Assembly: GCA_040381475.1 (NCBI GenBank)
Contig: JBEIHH010000039.1
Location: 1 to 25,724, forward strand
Length of the DNA: 25,724 bases
Reading direction: 5' to 3'
Origin: JAIBBG01 sp040381475
Lineage (GTDB): Bacteria; Bacteroidota; Bacteroidia; Flavobacteriales_D; Sanyastnellaceae
Positions 17,705-24,451 of the stretch are shown here, one piece after another. Below the pieces are notes generated by a model. It was not told the origin of the DNA. It did not search any database and worked only from the letters and a program-made list of their open reading frames with translations. A program made the position numbers and the translations under genes. Every line of letters starts with the position of its first letter. Within the stretch, counting starts at the first letter, position 1.

Positions 17705-18259
17705 TTATTTCTTGAGTTCAGTAAGATTTGCCCTTACGTCGATGTCAATATTATTTGAAATGTTATCTGATTTATCACCTGGAATAACAATTCCATAATC
17801 AGAGGCCTTCACAGAAAATTTTGACTCAGCGGTAATTTTGCCTCCGGCAACAATGAAAGTGGCATCGGAAGTCATTGACTTTGTGACACCGTGAATAGTC
17901 ATGTCACCCGATACCTTGGCCTTGTAGTTTCCATCTTTTTGAAGATTGATAGAAGCCATGTTTTCAACTTTTCCTTTAAATGATGCTTTCGGAAATTTGT
18001 CACTTTCCATATAAGTTTCATTGAAGTGTTCGCCCATGAATGCATTTTCAAAAACGAAACCTTTGGTCAATACTGACCACTCAATCGCACCAGTTGGAGC
18101 ATCAAGAACGCAAGTTGCCTTGTTGTTGGCGGCTTCAATCTTTTCGAGTTTGGCATCGGAATGGAATTTGATGGTACCATCCTTGGTGAAATACTTTTGA
18201 GCGTTCGCGGCGAATGCCGAAATTGTCACAGCCAGCAAGATTACAATTGTCTTTTTCAT
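17705..18259 (-). CDS. YceI-family periplasmic protein
   Basis: This 184-residue protein has a signal peptide (MKKTIVILLAVTISAFAANAQ) followed by a YceI lipocalin-like domain. Visible family features are GTIKFHSDAKLEKIEA near the start, FENAFMGEHFNETYMESDKF, ASFKGKV, VSGDMTIHGVTKSM and the closing DIDVRANLTELKK. Structurally known YceI proteins bind polyisoprenoids or other lipids in the barrel. YceI genes often accompany cytochromes and DUF5777 genes in Bacteroidota. It sits 15 bases after the OB-fold gene and 5 before DUF5777, so co-expression is very likely. Binding of a quinone or quinone precursor would suit the adjacent heme proteins but is inference. Confidence 0.9.
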   Translation of the reverse strand: MKKTIVILLAVTISAFAANAQKYFTKDGTIKFHSDAKLEKIEAANNKATCVLDAPTGAIEWSVLTKGFVFENAFMGEHFNETYMESDKFPKASFKGKVENMASINLQKDGNYKAKVSGDMTIHGVTKSMTSDATFIVAGGKITAESKFSVKASDYGIVIPGDKSDNISNNIDIDVRANLTELKK

Positions 18260-18274
18260 CTAATAATTTGGTTT

Positions 18275-18694
18275 TTATTTTTTGTCAGTTTCTGCTATCA
18301 CACCCTGATTGAGCAGCACATCACTCAGGAAGCCATTGCAGATACCTTTCACTTCGATGACTGATCCAACAATCGCGCCATTGACTGTTGCACCTTGTTT
18401 CAGCGTTATGACCACCTTTCCAAGGATGTCGTCTGTTGTGAAAACGATATCCGTGTTGCCCGATGCATCGGTTTTGATTTCTTCTACAGTGCCGGCTACC
18501 TGAATAACCTTGTCGCGGTATTTTGTCCATGCTGCAGTTTCGTCTGAGCTGAATTCCATGAACAAATCATTGGCGGAGATCATTGCAAACGGCTTTTCTT
18601 CTGCCGTCCGGTGCGGTTTATTCCATAGCATGTAAGCAGTAATGGCTCCGGCAATGACACCAAGTAGAAGTATTATAAGAATCGTTTTTTTCAT
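18275..18694 (-). CDS. Membrane-anchored OB-fold (tRNA_anti-like) protein
   Basis: This 139-residue protein has one N-terminal hydrophobic segment (about 4-22, ILIILLLGVIAGAITAYML), probably an uncleaved anchor facing the periplasm. An OB-fold of the tRNA_anti-like family follows: YRDKVIQVAGTVEEIKTDASG, IVFTTDDILGKVVITLKQGA, then GSVIEVKGICNGFLSDVLLN. Despite the family name, no RNA role is implied for an exported member. Its binding partner is unknown. It lies 6 bases after the monoheme lipoprotein gene and 15 before the YceI gene. This order suggests it serves as an adaptor or ligand-binding subunit of the same envelope system. Confidence 0.8.
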   Translation of the reverse strand: MKKTILIILLLGVIAGAITAYMLWNKPHRTAEEKPFAMISANDLFMEFSSDETAAWTKYRDKVIQVAGTVEEIKTDASGNTDIVFTTDDILGKVVITLKQGATVNGAIVGSVIEVKGICNGFLSDVLLNQGVIAETDKK

Positions 18695-18700
18695 ATTGGA

Positions 18701-19087
18701 TTAGTTTTCAGGATAACCTTTCTGTTTCCACTGTTGAAGTGCAAATATGGTACAGGCATCCAGTTTGGGGCTATTCTTAGGCATTTGTGAGCATCCGCTA
18801 TTCCAATTGATGGCACAAAAGAACTCTCCGTTTTCTGCATTATTCTTAACGCCATTGAAGTTGTCAAGAGAAATGCCCGCATCAGGAGATGCGCCAGTGT
18901 GGCATCCCGTGAATGCACAGTTCTGATCCATGATAGCTTTAACCCTGCCGTTGTATGAGTAGATGGTGTCGTTACAGGAGATGGATTGATAGAGATACGC
19001 CTCATTGTCGTAATAGCATGAATGCAGGGAAGCAAACACCACCATTACCATCATGATCGCTGTATATAATAAGATCTTGGTCTTCAT
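18701..19087 (-). CDS. Monoheme lipoprotein with CX4CH site
   Basis: This predicted lipoprotein is 128 residues from the ATG at 19087. Its signal segment ends in LHSC (Cys24), followed by YYDNEAYLY, a start seen in Bacteroidota cytochrome-like lipoproteins. The domain has NGRVKAIMDQNCAFTGCH, where Cys57 and Cys62-His63 form CX4CH instead of the usual CX2CH, and Met102 in QMPK could be the sixth ligand. Two further cysteines (91 and 99) may form a disulfide. A longer start at 19111 would overlap the preceding gene by 17 bases; the ATG at 19087 gives a normal signal peptide. The neighbours are a diheme lipoprotein (7 bases upstream) and the OB-fold gene (6 downstream). Heme attachment is inferred from the motif. 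Confidence 0.75.
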   Translation of the reverse strand: MKTKILLYTAIMMVMVVFASLHSCYYDNEAYLYQSISCNDTIYSYNGRVKAIMDQNCAFTGCHTGASPDAGISLDNFNGVKNNAENGEFFCAINWNSGCSQMPKNSPKLDACTIFALQQWKQKGYPEN

Positions 19088-19094
19088 GTATTCA

Positions 19095-19826
19095 TTAATT
19101 ATTGGGTGCACCGGCGTTTACCCAGTTCTGAAAATTGCTGATGTTACAATCCGGAAGGCCGGTTGTGTTGTCAGGCATAATGGCTACACCATTCTGGCCA
19201 AGCAGGGCATCCATCAATCTTCCATCCAGTGCAATGGTTTGTATATCGGTATAGGATTCAAGCGTTAAATCTGCATCCGGACTGGAGCCTCCGTGGCAAC
19301 CGACACAATATGCACTTACCACAGGCAGAATGTTGTTTGCGTAAGAGAAATCATCTGGGTTGCAATCTTCCTGACAGGAATTGTTTTGCGCGCCTTGACT
19401 AATCCACGTTTGAATCAAAGCAATTTGATCATTCGTGAGTTGCGGTGAATCCGCTGGTGGCATTTGATTATCCGGGTCTTTTTCTGTAATGACTTCGTAT
19501 AGATCGCTGTTTCCCGGATCACCTGCGTTTACTTCTTCCATAACACTCAGGTAACTTGTCAGAAGAACGTCATTATCCGGGTCGGATCCGTCATGACAGC
19601 CTTCAGTAGAGCACATGGAGTTAAGGATTGGTGCAATTGAGTTCTGGAAGTACACAGAATCAGGGTCGCATGGATCGGGATTGATAATATCGATGGTATC
19701 AGGTGGATTGACGGTTCCTCCGTTATCTCCATTATCAAGTACAATTTCCTCGGGGTGGTGTTTGCAGGCAAACAAAACACACAGAATAAACACGAAGAGG
19801 AATACTATGCCTTTTCTTTTGAACAT
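19095..19826 (-). CDS. Diheme c-type cytochrome-like lipoprotein
   Basis: This predicted lipoprotein is 243 residues from the ATG at 19826. The signal peptide ends in LFAC (Cys21), and an acidic, proline-rich linker runs to about 52. Two similar heme domains follow. The first has CSTEGCH (72-78, a CX4CH site) with Met122 in QMPPADSP as a likely ligand. The second has CVGCH (174-178, standard CX2CH) with Met217 in AIMPD. Each ends in a W-x-x-x-G-A-P/Q motif (WISQGAQ, WVNAGAP) that is common in this cytochrome family. A start at 19865 would add 13 residues but spoil the signal peptide. It probably transfers electrons at the outer or inner membrane; partners are unknown. Confidence 0.8.
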   Translation of the reverse strand: MFKRKGIVFLFVFILCVLFACKHHPEEIVLDNGDNGGTVNPPDTIDIINPDPCDPDSVYFQNSIAPILNSMCSTEGCHDGSDPDNDVLLTSYLSVMEEVNAGDPGNSDLYEVITEKDPDNQMPPADSPQLTNDQIALIQTWISQGAQNNSCQEDCNPDDFSYANNILPVVSAYCVGCHGGSSPDADLTLESYTDIQTIALDGRLMDALLGQNGVAIMPDNTTGLPDCNISNFQNWVNAGAPNN

Positions 19827-19880
19827 GCAGCCTAAATTAATATTGGTTTCATCGCAAGCAAACAAAGATTGTAAAAAGTA

Positions 19881-20159
19881 TCATAGATCCCATGTGATTT
19901 TTATCACATCAGATGTTGGATGTGACTGACAACACAGAATCAATCCATTCTTCACTTCTTTATCTGTTAGAGCATAGTTCGCATCCATTTTTACACTGCC
20001 TTCAATTAGTTTAGCCATACATGTCGTACAAACACCGCCTTTGCAGCTGAATGGTGCATCTACACCTGCGTCGAGAGCAGCATTGAGCAAGCTGTCTCCA
20101 TTTTCATTCAACTCGAAGTTGGTTTCAATTCCGTCCAGAGTAACTGTCACTTTCGCCAT
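19881..20159 (-). CDS. Plant-type [2Fe-2S] ferredoxin
   Basis: This 92-residue cytoplasmic protein has the ferredoxin cluster motif CKGGVCTTC, with Cys39, Cys44 and Cys47. The fourth ligand is probably Cys77 in LILCCQSHP, giving CX4CX2CX29C; the adjacent Cys76 is unusual. The first 35 residues show the usual beta-grasp start (VTVTLDG, SLLNAALDAGVDAPFSC). It resembles the ferredoxin domain of PaaE-type reductases and stand-alone electron donors of Bacteroidota. There is no signal peptide, so it cannot directly reduce the exported heme proteins encoded next to it. It lies 8 bases after the thioredoxin-like gene. Confidence 0.9.
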   Translation of the reverse strand: MAKVTVTLDGIETNFELNENGDSLLNAALDAGVDAPFSCKGGVCTTCMAKLIEGSVKMDANYALTDKEVKNGLILCCQSHPTSDVIKITWDL

Positions 20160-20167
20160 AATATTAT

Positions 20168-20653
20168 TTATTTAGTAAAATATTTTGTCACTTGATTCTT
20201 TTCCGTCCAGTCGATCTGATCAACCTGACGGTGCGTAATTTTTCCATTCAGCACAAAGTAGCTGGCAGGAATGGTATATACCCCTAAATCCTGGAGTTTG
20301 TTTGTTTGATAGAATTCTATTTCATCAGGCATGCGCTCACGTATAGCCTTGAGATTTTCATCATTGTCGTCCGTAATAAGCAGGAATCTGATCCCCCCAA
20401 TCCGGTATTGCTCAAAGTGCTCTTTCAACTCCCTCAACTCTTTGATACAAGGACCACACCATGATGCATAGAAATGGACCACGGTGCTGTCACCAAGTGC
20501 ATCATTCAGCATTATGGTTGTTCCTTTCTCGTCTTTCAATTGCACTTCAGAAAATTCCATTTCAGGCACAGTTCTATATCTCCAATAGTAGAAAACCACA
20601 ATTGCCCCGATAATGAGAAGGAATGGAAGATATTTTTTAATCGTCTGCATCAA
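20168..20653 (-). CDS. TlpA-like membrane-anchored thioredoxin
   Basis: This 161-residue protein has an N-terminal anchor (about 8-24, YLPFLLIIGAIVVFYYW) and a periplasmic thioredoxin fold with the active site WCGPC (65-69; Cys66, Cys69). Later IPASYFVLNGKI supplies the cis-proline loop. TlpA/ResA-type proteins reduce disulfides in the periplasm, for example keeping apocytochrome cysteines reduced before heme attachment. With two heme lipoprotein genes next but one downstream, such a role is plausible but not shown. It starts 20 bases after the DUF4412 gene and ends 8 before the ferredoxin gene. The ATG one codon further in would serve equally. Confidence 0.88.
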   Translation of the reverse strand: MMQTIKKYLPFLLIIGAIVVFYYWRYRTVPEMEFSEVQLKDEKGTTIMLNDALGDSTVVHFYASWCGPCIKELRELKEHFEQYRIGGIRFLLITDDNDENLKAIRERMPDEIEFYQTNKLQDLGVYTIPASYFVLNGKITHRQVDQIDWTEKNQVTKYFTK

Positions 20654-20673
20654 AATCCCACACGTTCAGATCA

Positions 20674-21342
20674 TTATTTACCAGGCATGCTCTTCTGAAT
20701 GTCATCCATGGTCGAAATTTCATATCCGGCAGGAATCTGGAATTTCGAAGCATCAACAGTTTCTTTGCTGATTTCTGTGGCAACCATGTGCATGACCATG
20801 CCCGGCTGAATCGGAATGGTTGTTTCAATCGGCATTCCCTGAAGTTCGGAATACTCAGGTGAATGGTTCACAATTTCTTTAGTATACCACATATCAATTT
20901 TCATTTCACCAAGTTCAGGCGAAGTCATAGTGGCAATGACATGATGACAATTGTAACCAAGAATGGTTTTTGTTTCTCCTGTTTCTTTGTACTGAGGTTC
21001 CGACATTCCTTCTTTCTTCATCTGTTGCTGCATGTCGTCGATTTGAGTTACAATAGCAGTTTTCTTGCCTCCTTGATCCATTAAGGTTGTCATTACTTTT
21101 TTGTCTAAGTCCATGATGTTGACAATCTCAGGAGTCATCATTCCTTTTGTTTCCGACCTTGAAAGGTTACCCTTGACATAAGTGGTAATGGTCATTTCCA
21201 TCATGGCTTTCATGCTTTCCATTTCAGCGGGAAGCTCAGTGAATTCGGTTTTAAAAGCAATTTTTCCTTCAAACTTCTGTGCTTGGATAAGTGATACAAG
21301 AAGTATCAAAGAGATGGTCAATAGTGAGCGAAAATTTTTCAT
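20674..21342 (-). CDS. DUF4412 exported protein
   Basis: This 222-residue protein has a signal peptide (MKNFRSLLTISLILLVSLIQAQ) and a methionine-rich body. The pattern KFEGKIAFKTEF, NIMDLDKKVMTTLM, KTILGYNCHHVIATM and MKIDMWYTKEI is that of DUF4412, a Bacteroidota family with a beta-rich fold reminiscent of LolA/LolB-type carriers. No function is known. The conserved GYNCHH-like segment could bind a ligand or metal; that is a guess. It is 32 bases after the E1 gene and 20 before the thioredoxin gene. The start is ATG. Confidence 0.82.
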   Translation of the reverse strand: MKNFRSLLTISLILLVSLIQAQKFEGKIAFKTEFTELPAEMESMKAMMEMTITTYVKGNLSRSETKGMMTPEIVNIMDLDKKVMTTLMDQGGKKTAIVTQIDDMQQQMKKEGMSEPQYKETGETKTILGYNCHHVIATMTSPELGEMKIDMWYTKEIVNHSPEYSELQGMPIETTIPIQPGMVMHMVATEISKETVDASKFQIPAGYEISTMDDIQKSMPGK

Positions 21343-21374
21343 GAGTAAATTATTTAAGTCGTTTTTATTGTCAA

Positions 21375-23450
21375 TTAGTAGGCCAGAATTTCCTGTATGG
21401 CTCTTCCAACCTTCTCAGCATTCGGAAGCATTGTGGCTTCGAGCGTTGAGTTGAGTGGAATGGCTGGTAAACACTCGGAACCAATTGTTCTTACGGGTGC
21501 GTCAAGATACTCAAAACACTTCTCGGAAATGAATCCAGCCAATGCTCTTGCAAAGCTATTTTGAGGAGCTTCTTCAGTGAGAACGATACAGCGGTTACAT
21601 TTTCTCACAGCTTCAATAATGCCCTGTTCGTCTACCGGTGAGATCGTTCTAAGATCGATGATTTCAACCTGATCAGGAAAATCTTTTGAAGCTGCTTTAG
21701 CCCAATAAACTCCCATGCCATAAGTAATCACAGCAACGCGGACGTCGTGGGATGCTTCCTGCACGATTCTTGATTTTCCAAAAGGTATCACATAGTCTTC
21801 GGAAGGTTCAATTGTTCGCGCATCCTCAGTTCCCTTCACCTTACTCCAGTAGAGTCCTTTGTGTTCCAGCATTACGACGGGATTGGGATCGTAGAAGGCT
21901 GACTTCAGCAAGCCTTTGAGGTCGGCGCCGGTAGAAGGATAGGCAACTTTGATTCCCCGGATATTAGCCAGCACGCTTTCCACACTGCTGCTGTGATAAG
22001 GTCCGCCGCTTCCATAAGCGCCGATAGGCACCCTGATCAGGGCGCTCACCGGCCATTTACCATTGCTGAGATAATAAGAGCGGCTCACTTCTGTAAAAAG
22101 TTGGTTGAGTCCCGGCCAGATATAATCTGCAAATTGTACTTCAACAATTGGTTTTAGTCCTGCAGCACTCATGCCGACAGTACTACCAATGATAAATGCT
22201 TCCTGAATCGGCGTATTGAAAACTCTTTCATCCCCGAATTTTTCGGCCAGTGTGGCCGCTTCGCGAAAAACGCCACCAAGCCTGCGGCCAACATCCTGTC
22301 CATAAAGCAAAGCTTCCGGGTGTTTGGCTAGAATTTCCTGCATAGCGAACAATGCGCAATCAACCATCACTGTTGCTTCCTTTCCCGCAGGTGCTCTTTC
22401 ACCTTTTTCTTCTGTTATTGGTGTAGGAGCGAAGTCATAATCAAATAAGTCTTCTGGCCGCGGATCTTCAGCTGCGAGAGCTTTATTATATGCAGATTCA
22501 ACATATTCGCGTGCTTCTTTTACAATCAGATCGAGCTCTGACTCAGCTATTCCCAGGCCTTTCAGTTGTTTTTTGAAACGCGGAAACGGATCGCGTTTCT
22601 CAGCGCTTTCAAGATCATCGCGGTACCATTCGCGTCTAACTCCACTTGTATGATGCCCGAGCAAAGGGACTTTGCAATGCACCATCCATGGCCGGCGGTT
22701 TTTTCGGACATCGTCGATTACTTCACTAATAGTGTTGTAACATTCAATGAAATCCGTTCCGTCAAGCGTCTTGAATTTGATTCCGGGAAATGCCTTGTTG
22801 AAAGTGATCGCATCGCCGAATCGTATTTCGGATGCATGAGCGCTGATGTCCCATTCATTGTCCTGAACGAAGTATATGATTGGCAATTGTTTCAGTGAGG
22901 CCATGTGAAATGCTTCACTTACCTCACCTTCAGTCATGGCAGCATCACCGATCGAGCAAACGACAATACCCGGTTCTGAAGTGGGAACACTCAGACCTTG
23001 CGATTCTTTGTACTTCAGTCCCATAGCAATACCTGTGGTTGGAATGGCTTGCATACCAGTCGCGGAGCTTTGGTGCGGAATTTTCGGCATATCATCTCTG
23101 CGCAGAGAAGGATGCGAATAGTATGTTCTGCCACCCGAAAAAGGATCGTCACGCTTCGCCATGAGCTGAAGCATCAATTCGTAGGGAGTCATTCCTATGG
23201 CCAGCAGGATACTGTCATCCCGGTAGTAGGCGCTGAGGTAGTCCTGCGGTTTGAGCTGTAACCCAAGTGCTAGCTGGCATGCCTCGTGGCCACGAGAAGT
23301 GGCGTGCACGTATTTGGCCGTAACCTTGGCATTTTCTTCATATATGTCGGCCATGCTCCTGGCGGTAGACATGAGCTGGTAAGCTTTCAGCAACGTATCA
23401 CTGCTGAGGGAGGCCGATTTTTTAATTTCTGATTTTTCGAGCGTCGACAT
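21375..23450 (-). CDS. Fused 2-oxoacid dehydrogenase E1 alpha-beta (2-oxoisovalerate type)
   Basis: This 691-residue cytoplasmic protein joins both E1 subunits of a branched-chain or related 2-oxoacid dehydrogenase, which decarboxylates the substrate with thiamine diphosphate and passes the acyl group to E2 lipoyl domains. The alpha part (about 15-340) has the ThDP motif GDAAMTEGEV (168-177) closing at DNEW (197-200) and the loop GHHTSGVRREWYRDD. The beta part (about 355-691) begins with TVMVDCALFAMQEI and contains LLYGQDVG, NTPIQEAFIIG and VEVQFADYIWP. The fusion is common in Bacteroidota. E2 and E3 are not in the window. Substrate preference is not certain. It is the first gene of the minus-strand run. 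Confidence 0.92.
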   Translation of the reverse strand: MSTLEKSEIKKSASLSSDTLLKAYQLMSTARSMADIYEENAKVTAKYVHATSRGHEACQLALGLQLKPQDYLSAYYRDDSILLAIGMTPYELMLQLMAKRDDPFSGGRTYYSHPSLRRDDMPKIPHQSSATGMQAIPTTGIAMGLKYKESQGLSVPTSEPGIVVCSIGDAAMTEGEVSEAFHMASLKQLPIIYFVQDNEWDISAHASEIRFGDAITFNKAFPGIKFKTLDGTDFIECYNTISEVIDDVRKNRRPWMVHCKVPLLGHHTSGVRREWYRDDLESAEKRDPFPRFKKQLKGLGIAESELDLIVKEAREYVESAYNKALAAEDPRPEDLFDYDFAPTPITEEKGERAPAGKEATVMVDCALFAMQEILAKHPEALLYGQDVGRRLGGVFREAATLAEKFGDERVFNTPIQEAFIIGSTVGMSAAGLKPIVEVQFADYIWPGLNQLFTEVSRSYYLSNGKWPVSALIRVPIGAYGSGGPYHSSSVESVLANIRGIKVAYPSTGADLKGLLKSAFYDPNPVVMLEHKGLYWSKVKGTEDARTIEPSEDYVIPFGKSRIVQEASHDVRVAVITYGMGVYWAKAASKDFPDQVEIIDLRTISPVDEQGIIEAVRKCNRCIVLTEEAPQNSFARALAGFISEKCFEYLDAPVRTIGSECLPAIPLNSTLEATMLPNAEKVGRAIQEILAY

Positions 23451-23470
23451 TCACTGGAAATGGAATGTGC

Positions 23471-23478
23471 GCAAGTTA
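23471..23478 (-). promoter_or_regulatory. Possible -7 box for the E1 gene (TAACTTGC on minus strand)
   Basis: The minus strand reads TAACTTGC, ending 20 bases before the E1 ATG. It is identical to the box before dapF on the other strand and close to TAnnTTTG. No convincing -33 element is at the expected distance. Confidence 0.3.
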
Positions 23479-23666
23479 AGCTACCAAATGCGTCTTTATG
23501 AGATATTGTTTCACTTATTCCAATTTCATAATGAAAAAGACCAAACGATTAAGCATCTGTATTTCATTGCTTTGCAGGTAATGAAAACGGCCTGCTCAAT
23601 CGGGATTAACCCAGCTAAATCAATAGATAAGCTCTTGGAGAGCTTCCTATTTGATTAATTTGGATA

Positions 23667-23674
23667 TAACTTGC
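23667..23674 (+). promoter_or_regulatory. Possible -7 box for dapF (TAACTTGC)
   Basis: TAACTTGC followed by ACCC resembles the Bacteroidota -7 region TAnnTTTG. It ends only 6 bases before the GTG start chosen for dapF, so the message would be almost leaderless. If real, it rules out the TTG at 23651 as the start. Confidence 0.3.
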
Positions 23675-23680
23675 ACCCTT

Positions 23681-24451
23681 GTGACCATTGATTTTTTCAA
23701 ATATCAGGGAACAGGAAATGATTTTATCATGATCGACAACCGTCATGGGGAAATTGGTCTCGATCAAGAATCTATTGTCAGGTTGTGTGATAGGAAATTC
23801 GGGATTGGCAGTGATGGAATTGTTTTAATGGAACATTCCGATTCTTACGATTTTAAAATGAATTTCTACAATCCTGACGGATCACAGAGTTTCTGTGGTA
23901 ATGGAAGTCGTTGCGCAGTTCGTTTCGCGCAAAAACTGGGAGTAGTCGGTCGTGAAGGTGAATTCGCTGCCATTGACATGGTTCATTCATTTGAAAGTAA
24001 CGAGACTGAAGTTCGCATTCGCATGCGTGATGTGAATTCGGTCGAAAAATTTGGCGATGATCAGATAATTTTTACCGGATCACCTCATTATGTCGTTTTT
24101 ACGGATGATCCGACTAAGCTGGAAATTCTGACTGAAGCCAGAAAAATCAGGTACAACGACCGATTTGCCGTCGAAGGAATCAACGTCAATTTTGTGAAGG
24201 AAGGACAAGGTGAAATCTGGATGAGAACCTATGAGCGCGGTGTAGAAGATGAAACCCTCAGTTGTGGCACGGGCGTTACGGCTGCAGCCTTGGCATATGC
24301 AGAACGGCATGATCACAAGGGCATGATACGGGTACATACACGAGGTGGCGATTTGAACGTGAAACTGGTATCAGAAGCAAAAGGCGTTTACCATGACATC
24401 TGGTTATGTGGTCCTGCAGAGTTTGTTTATAAAGGAACAATTGAATTATGA
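23681..24451 (+). CDS. dapF: Diaminopimelate epimerase
   Basis: This enzyme (256 residues from the GTG at 23681) interconverts LL- and meso-diaminopimelate for lysine and peptidoglycan synthesis in the cytoplasm. The N-terminus FFKYQGTGNDF is the family hallmark. The two catalytic cysteines are Cys72 in FCGNGSRC and Cys195 in ETLSCGTGVT. GINVNFV and ERGVEDETL complete the substrate site. The frame is open to a TTG at 23651, which would add ten residues with no family equivalent, so the GTG is chosen. Its stop overlaps the next ATG by four bases (ATGA), indicating translational coupling. It diverges from the E1 gene. Confidence 0.95.
   Translation: MTIDFFKYQGTGNDFIMIDNRHGEIGLDQESIVRLCDRKFGIGSDGIVLMEHSDSYDFKMNFYNPDGSQSFCGNGSRCAVRFAQKLGVVGREGEFAAIDMVHSFESNETEVRIRMRDVNSVEKFGDDQIIFTGSPHYVVFTDDPTKLEILTEARKIRYNDRFAVEGINVNFVKEGQGEIWMRTYERGVEDETLSCGTGVTAAALAYAERHDHKGMIRVHTRGGDLNVKLVSEAKGVYHDIWLCGPAEFVYKGTIEL

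Noticed and set aside
23467..23658. 63-codon plus-strand frame in the E1/dapF divergent spacer
   Set aside because: It starts with GTG, has no recognisable domain or signal peptide, overlaps the minus-strand E1 promoter candidate and runs up to the dapF promoter region. It is more likely chance open sequence.
23651..23680. Ten-residue extension of dapF from TTG
   Set aside because: DapF normally starts just before FFKYQGTGNDF, and a -7-like box lies inside the extension.
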